From Caldilineae bacterium (GTDB taxonomy: Bacteria > Chloroflexota > Anaerolineae > J102), in assembly GCA_011192085.1 (NCBI GenBank), contig DUEQ01000523.1, positions 1 through 5,494 of the forward strand: DNA of 5,494 bases, read 5' to 3'. The position numbers and the translations under genes are program-made. Under the pieces are notes generated by a model that ran no database searches, was not told where the DNA came from, and saw nothing but the letters and a program-made list of their open reading frames with translations. Shown here in pieces: positions 4,639 through 5,494 of the stretch (position 1 is its first letter; every line of letters begins with the position of its first letter).

Positions 4639-5494
4639 GCGACATCCAAACCGCCGATCTCCCCCCGGAGGACGCCCATCCCTCCATCGCCCGCAACGCG
4701 GCCATGCTCAGTCTGGCCAGCATCTTCAGTCGGGTGCTGGGCATGGTGCGAGAGATCATCATCCCCCACTTCTATGGGGCCACGGGGTTGGTCTCGGCCT
4801 ATGCCTTGGCTGAGTTCGTGGGGAAAATCTTGTATGACTTGCTGGTGGGAGGGATGCTGTCGGCCGCGCTGGTGCCCGTGCTCAGCGATTATCGACGGCC
4901 AGAGAAGCGGGGCCAGTTCGCGCAGGTGGCCAGCGTCATCTTCACGGCCATCGCCATTCTGGCGGGCGTGGCCGTACTTATCGTCGAGGTCTTGGCGCCG
5001 CAGATCGTTTTCCTCATCGGCGGCGATCTCTCGCCCGAGTATCAGGCGGCGGCCATCCGCCTCATGCGCATCACCGCGCCTGTCATCTGGGTGTTCAGCG
5101 CCTCGGGCGGGCTGACCGCTATCCTCTTCGCCCGAGAGAAGTTCACCCTGGCGGCCGTGGGCGACGCACTCTACAACATGGGCGTGATCATCGTCGTGCC
5201 CCTGTTCCATAAGCAACTGGGCATCGAGGCCCTGGCCTTCGGCATGATGCTGGGCGGGGTTATCCAGCTCGCGTTCCGCCTGCCCGACCTGCGGGGCGCA
5301 GGCCTTCACCTGACCCGCCGTCTGCGGCATCCGGTGCTGAAGCGGGTGTGGAAGCTCTATCTGCCCATCCTGGTCGCGGTGCTGGTGGGCATGGTGCAAG
5401 GGGGCATCGACCGACGCTTGGCCAGCGGCACAGGCGACAGCAGCCTGGCCTTCATGCGCACGGCCACAACCCTTTACCAGCTTCCCCACGGGCT
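4635..5494 (+). CDS. murJ: MurJ/MviN-family lipid II flippase-like protein, 3' end beyond window
   Basis: The first 286 residues of a multi-pass inner-membrane protein of the MOP exporter superfamily; complete members have about 500-550 residues, so nearly half lies beyond the right edge. MurJ flips lipid II to the outer face for peptidoglycan synthesis. Seen: a cytosolic N-tail, a first helix with FSRVLGMVREIIIPHFYGA (31-49), GGMLSAALVPVLSDY (72-86), several hydrophobic helices (about 98-130, 147-165, 174-190, 196-213, 240-255) and LYQLPHG (280-286), equivalent to the conserved FPxG loop. It begins at a GTG in a GTGA overlap with the nucleotidyltransferase gene, so the two are expressed together. 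By my recall of E. coli MurJ, Arg18 and Arg24 are kept (Arg33, Arg39) but Asp39, Arg52 and Arg270 align with Ser54, Tyr67 and Thr279. It may be a true MurJ of a divergent lineage or a flippase for another lipid-linked glycan. Confidence 0.85.
   Translation, partial: MSDIQTADLPPEDAHPSIARNAAMLSLASIFSRVLGMVREIIIPHFYGATGLVSAYALAEFVGKILYDLLVGGMLSAALVPVLSDYRRPEKRGQFAQVASVIFTAIAILAGVAVLIVEVLAPQIVFLIGGDLSPEYQAAAIRLMRITAPVIWVFSASGGLTAILFAREKFTLAAVGDALYNMGVIIVVPLFHKQLGIEALAFGMMLGGVIQLAFRLPDLRGAGLHLTRRLRHPVLKRVWKLYLPILVAVLVGMVQGGIDRRLASGTGDSSLAFMRTATTLYQLPHG

Noticed and set aside
4461..5489. Long minus-strand open frame (342 codons) opposite the flippase gene
   Set aside because: Its Asp/His/Gln/Gly-rich translation is what antisense reading of a GC-rich membrane protein gene gives; the plus strand holds a coherent MurJ-like protein starting at GTG 4635.

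Overview
The window is a GC-rich bacterial chromosome segment carrying six recognisable protein genes and one gene-poor stretch at its left end. The gene content (GatCA amidotransferase subunits, a short FemX-type peptidoglycan bridge transferase, a stand-alone HldE/RfaE-type nucleotidyltransferase, a MurJ/MviN-type flippase) and the mixture of Shine-Dalgarno-less first genes with Shine-Dalgarno-led coupled genes fit Chloroflexota (Anaerolineae-like) best. That is an inference from style and synteny, not a demonstrated assignment.

Layout. Positions 1-493 hold no credible gene. gatC (494-793) and gatA (790-2256) form a tightly coupled pair with a 4-base ATGA overlap. They encode two of the three subunits of the Asp-tRNA(Asn)/Glu-tRNA(Gln) amidotransferase; gatB is not next to them in this window. 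A 167-residue protein with the core of a PD-(D/E)XK nuclease fold follows at 2325-2828. It faces, tail to tail, a FemAB/FemX-family transferase on the minus strand (2942-3976). Their 113-base gap holds a branched inverted repeat that probably ends the minus-strand transcript. A divergent control region (3977-4125) separates femX from a second coupled pair on the plus strand: an hldC/rfaE2-like nucleotidyltransferase (4126-4638) and a MurJ-like flippase that starts at a GTG at 4635 and runs off the right edge.

How the genes relate. The right half has a cell-envelope theme: a transferase that adds amino acids to peptidoglycan precursors, an enzyme that activates a sugar phosphate with a nucleotide, and a lipid-linked precursor flippase. 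The left half is translation quality and supply (amidation of misacylated tRNA). The small nuclease-like protein is the odd gene between them.

Most informative non-coding signals: (1) two divergent extended -10 promoters whose predicted transcription starts coincide with the femX and hldC-like start codons, so both mRNAs look leaderless; this also moves the femX start 20 codons downstream of the longest reading frame. (2) An identical 9-mer, TGTCAACAG, lies exactly 37 bases upstream of the ATG of both gatC and the hldC-like gene. (3) The branched inverted repeat between the convergent genes. I found no CRISPR array, tRNA, rRNA or intact mobile element. The clearest candidate for something not yet described is the PD-(D/E)XK-like protein; I do not see a multi-gene novel system.
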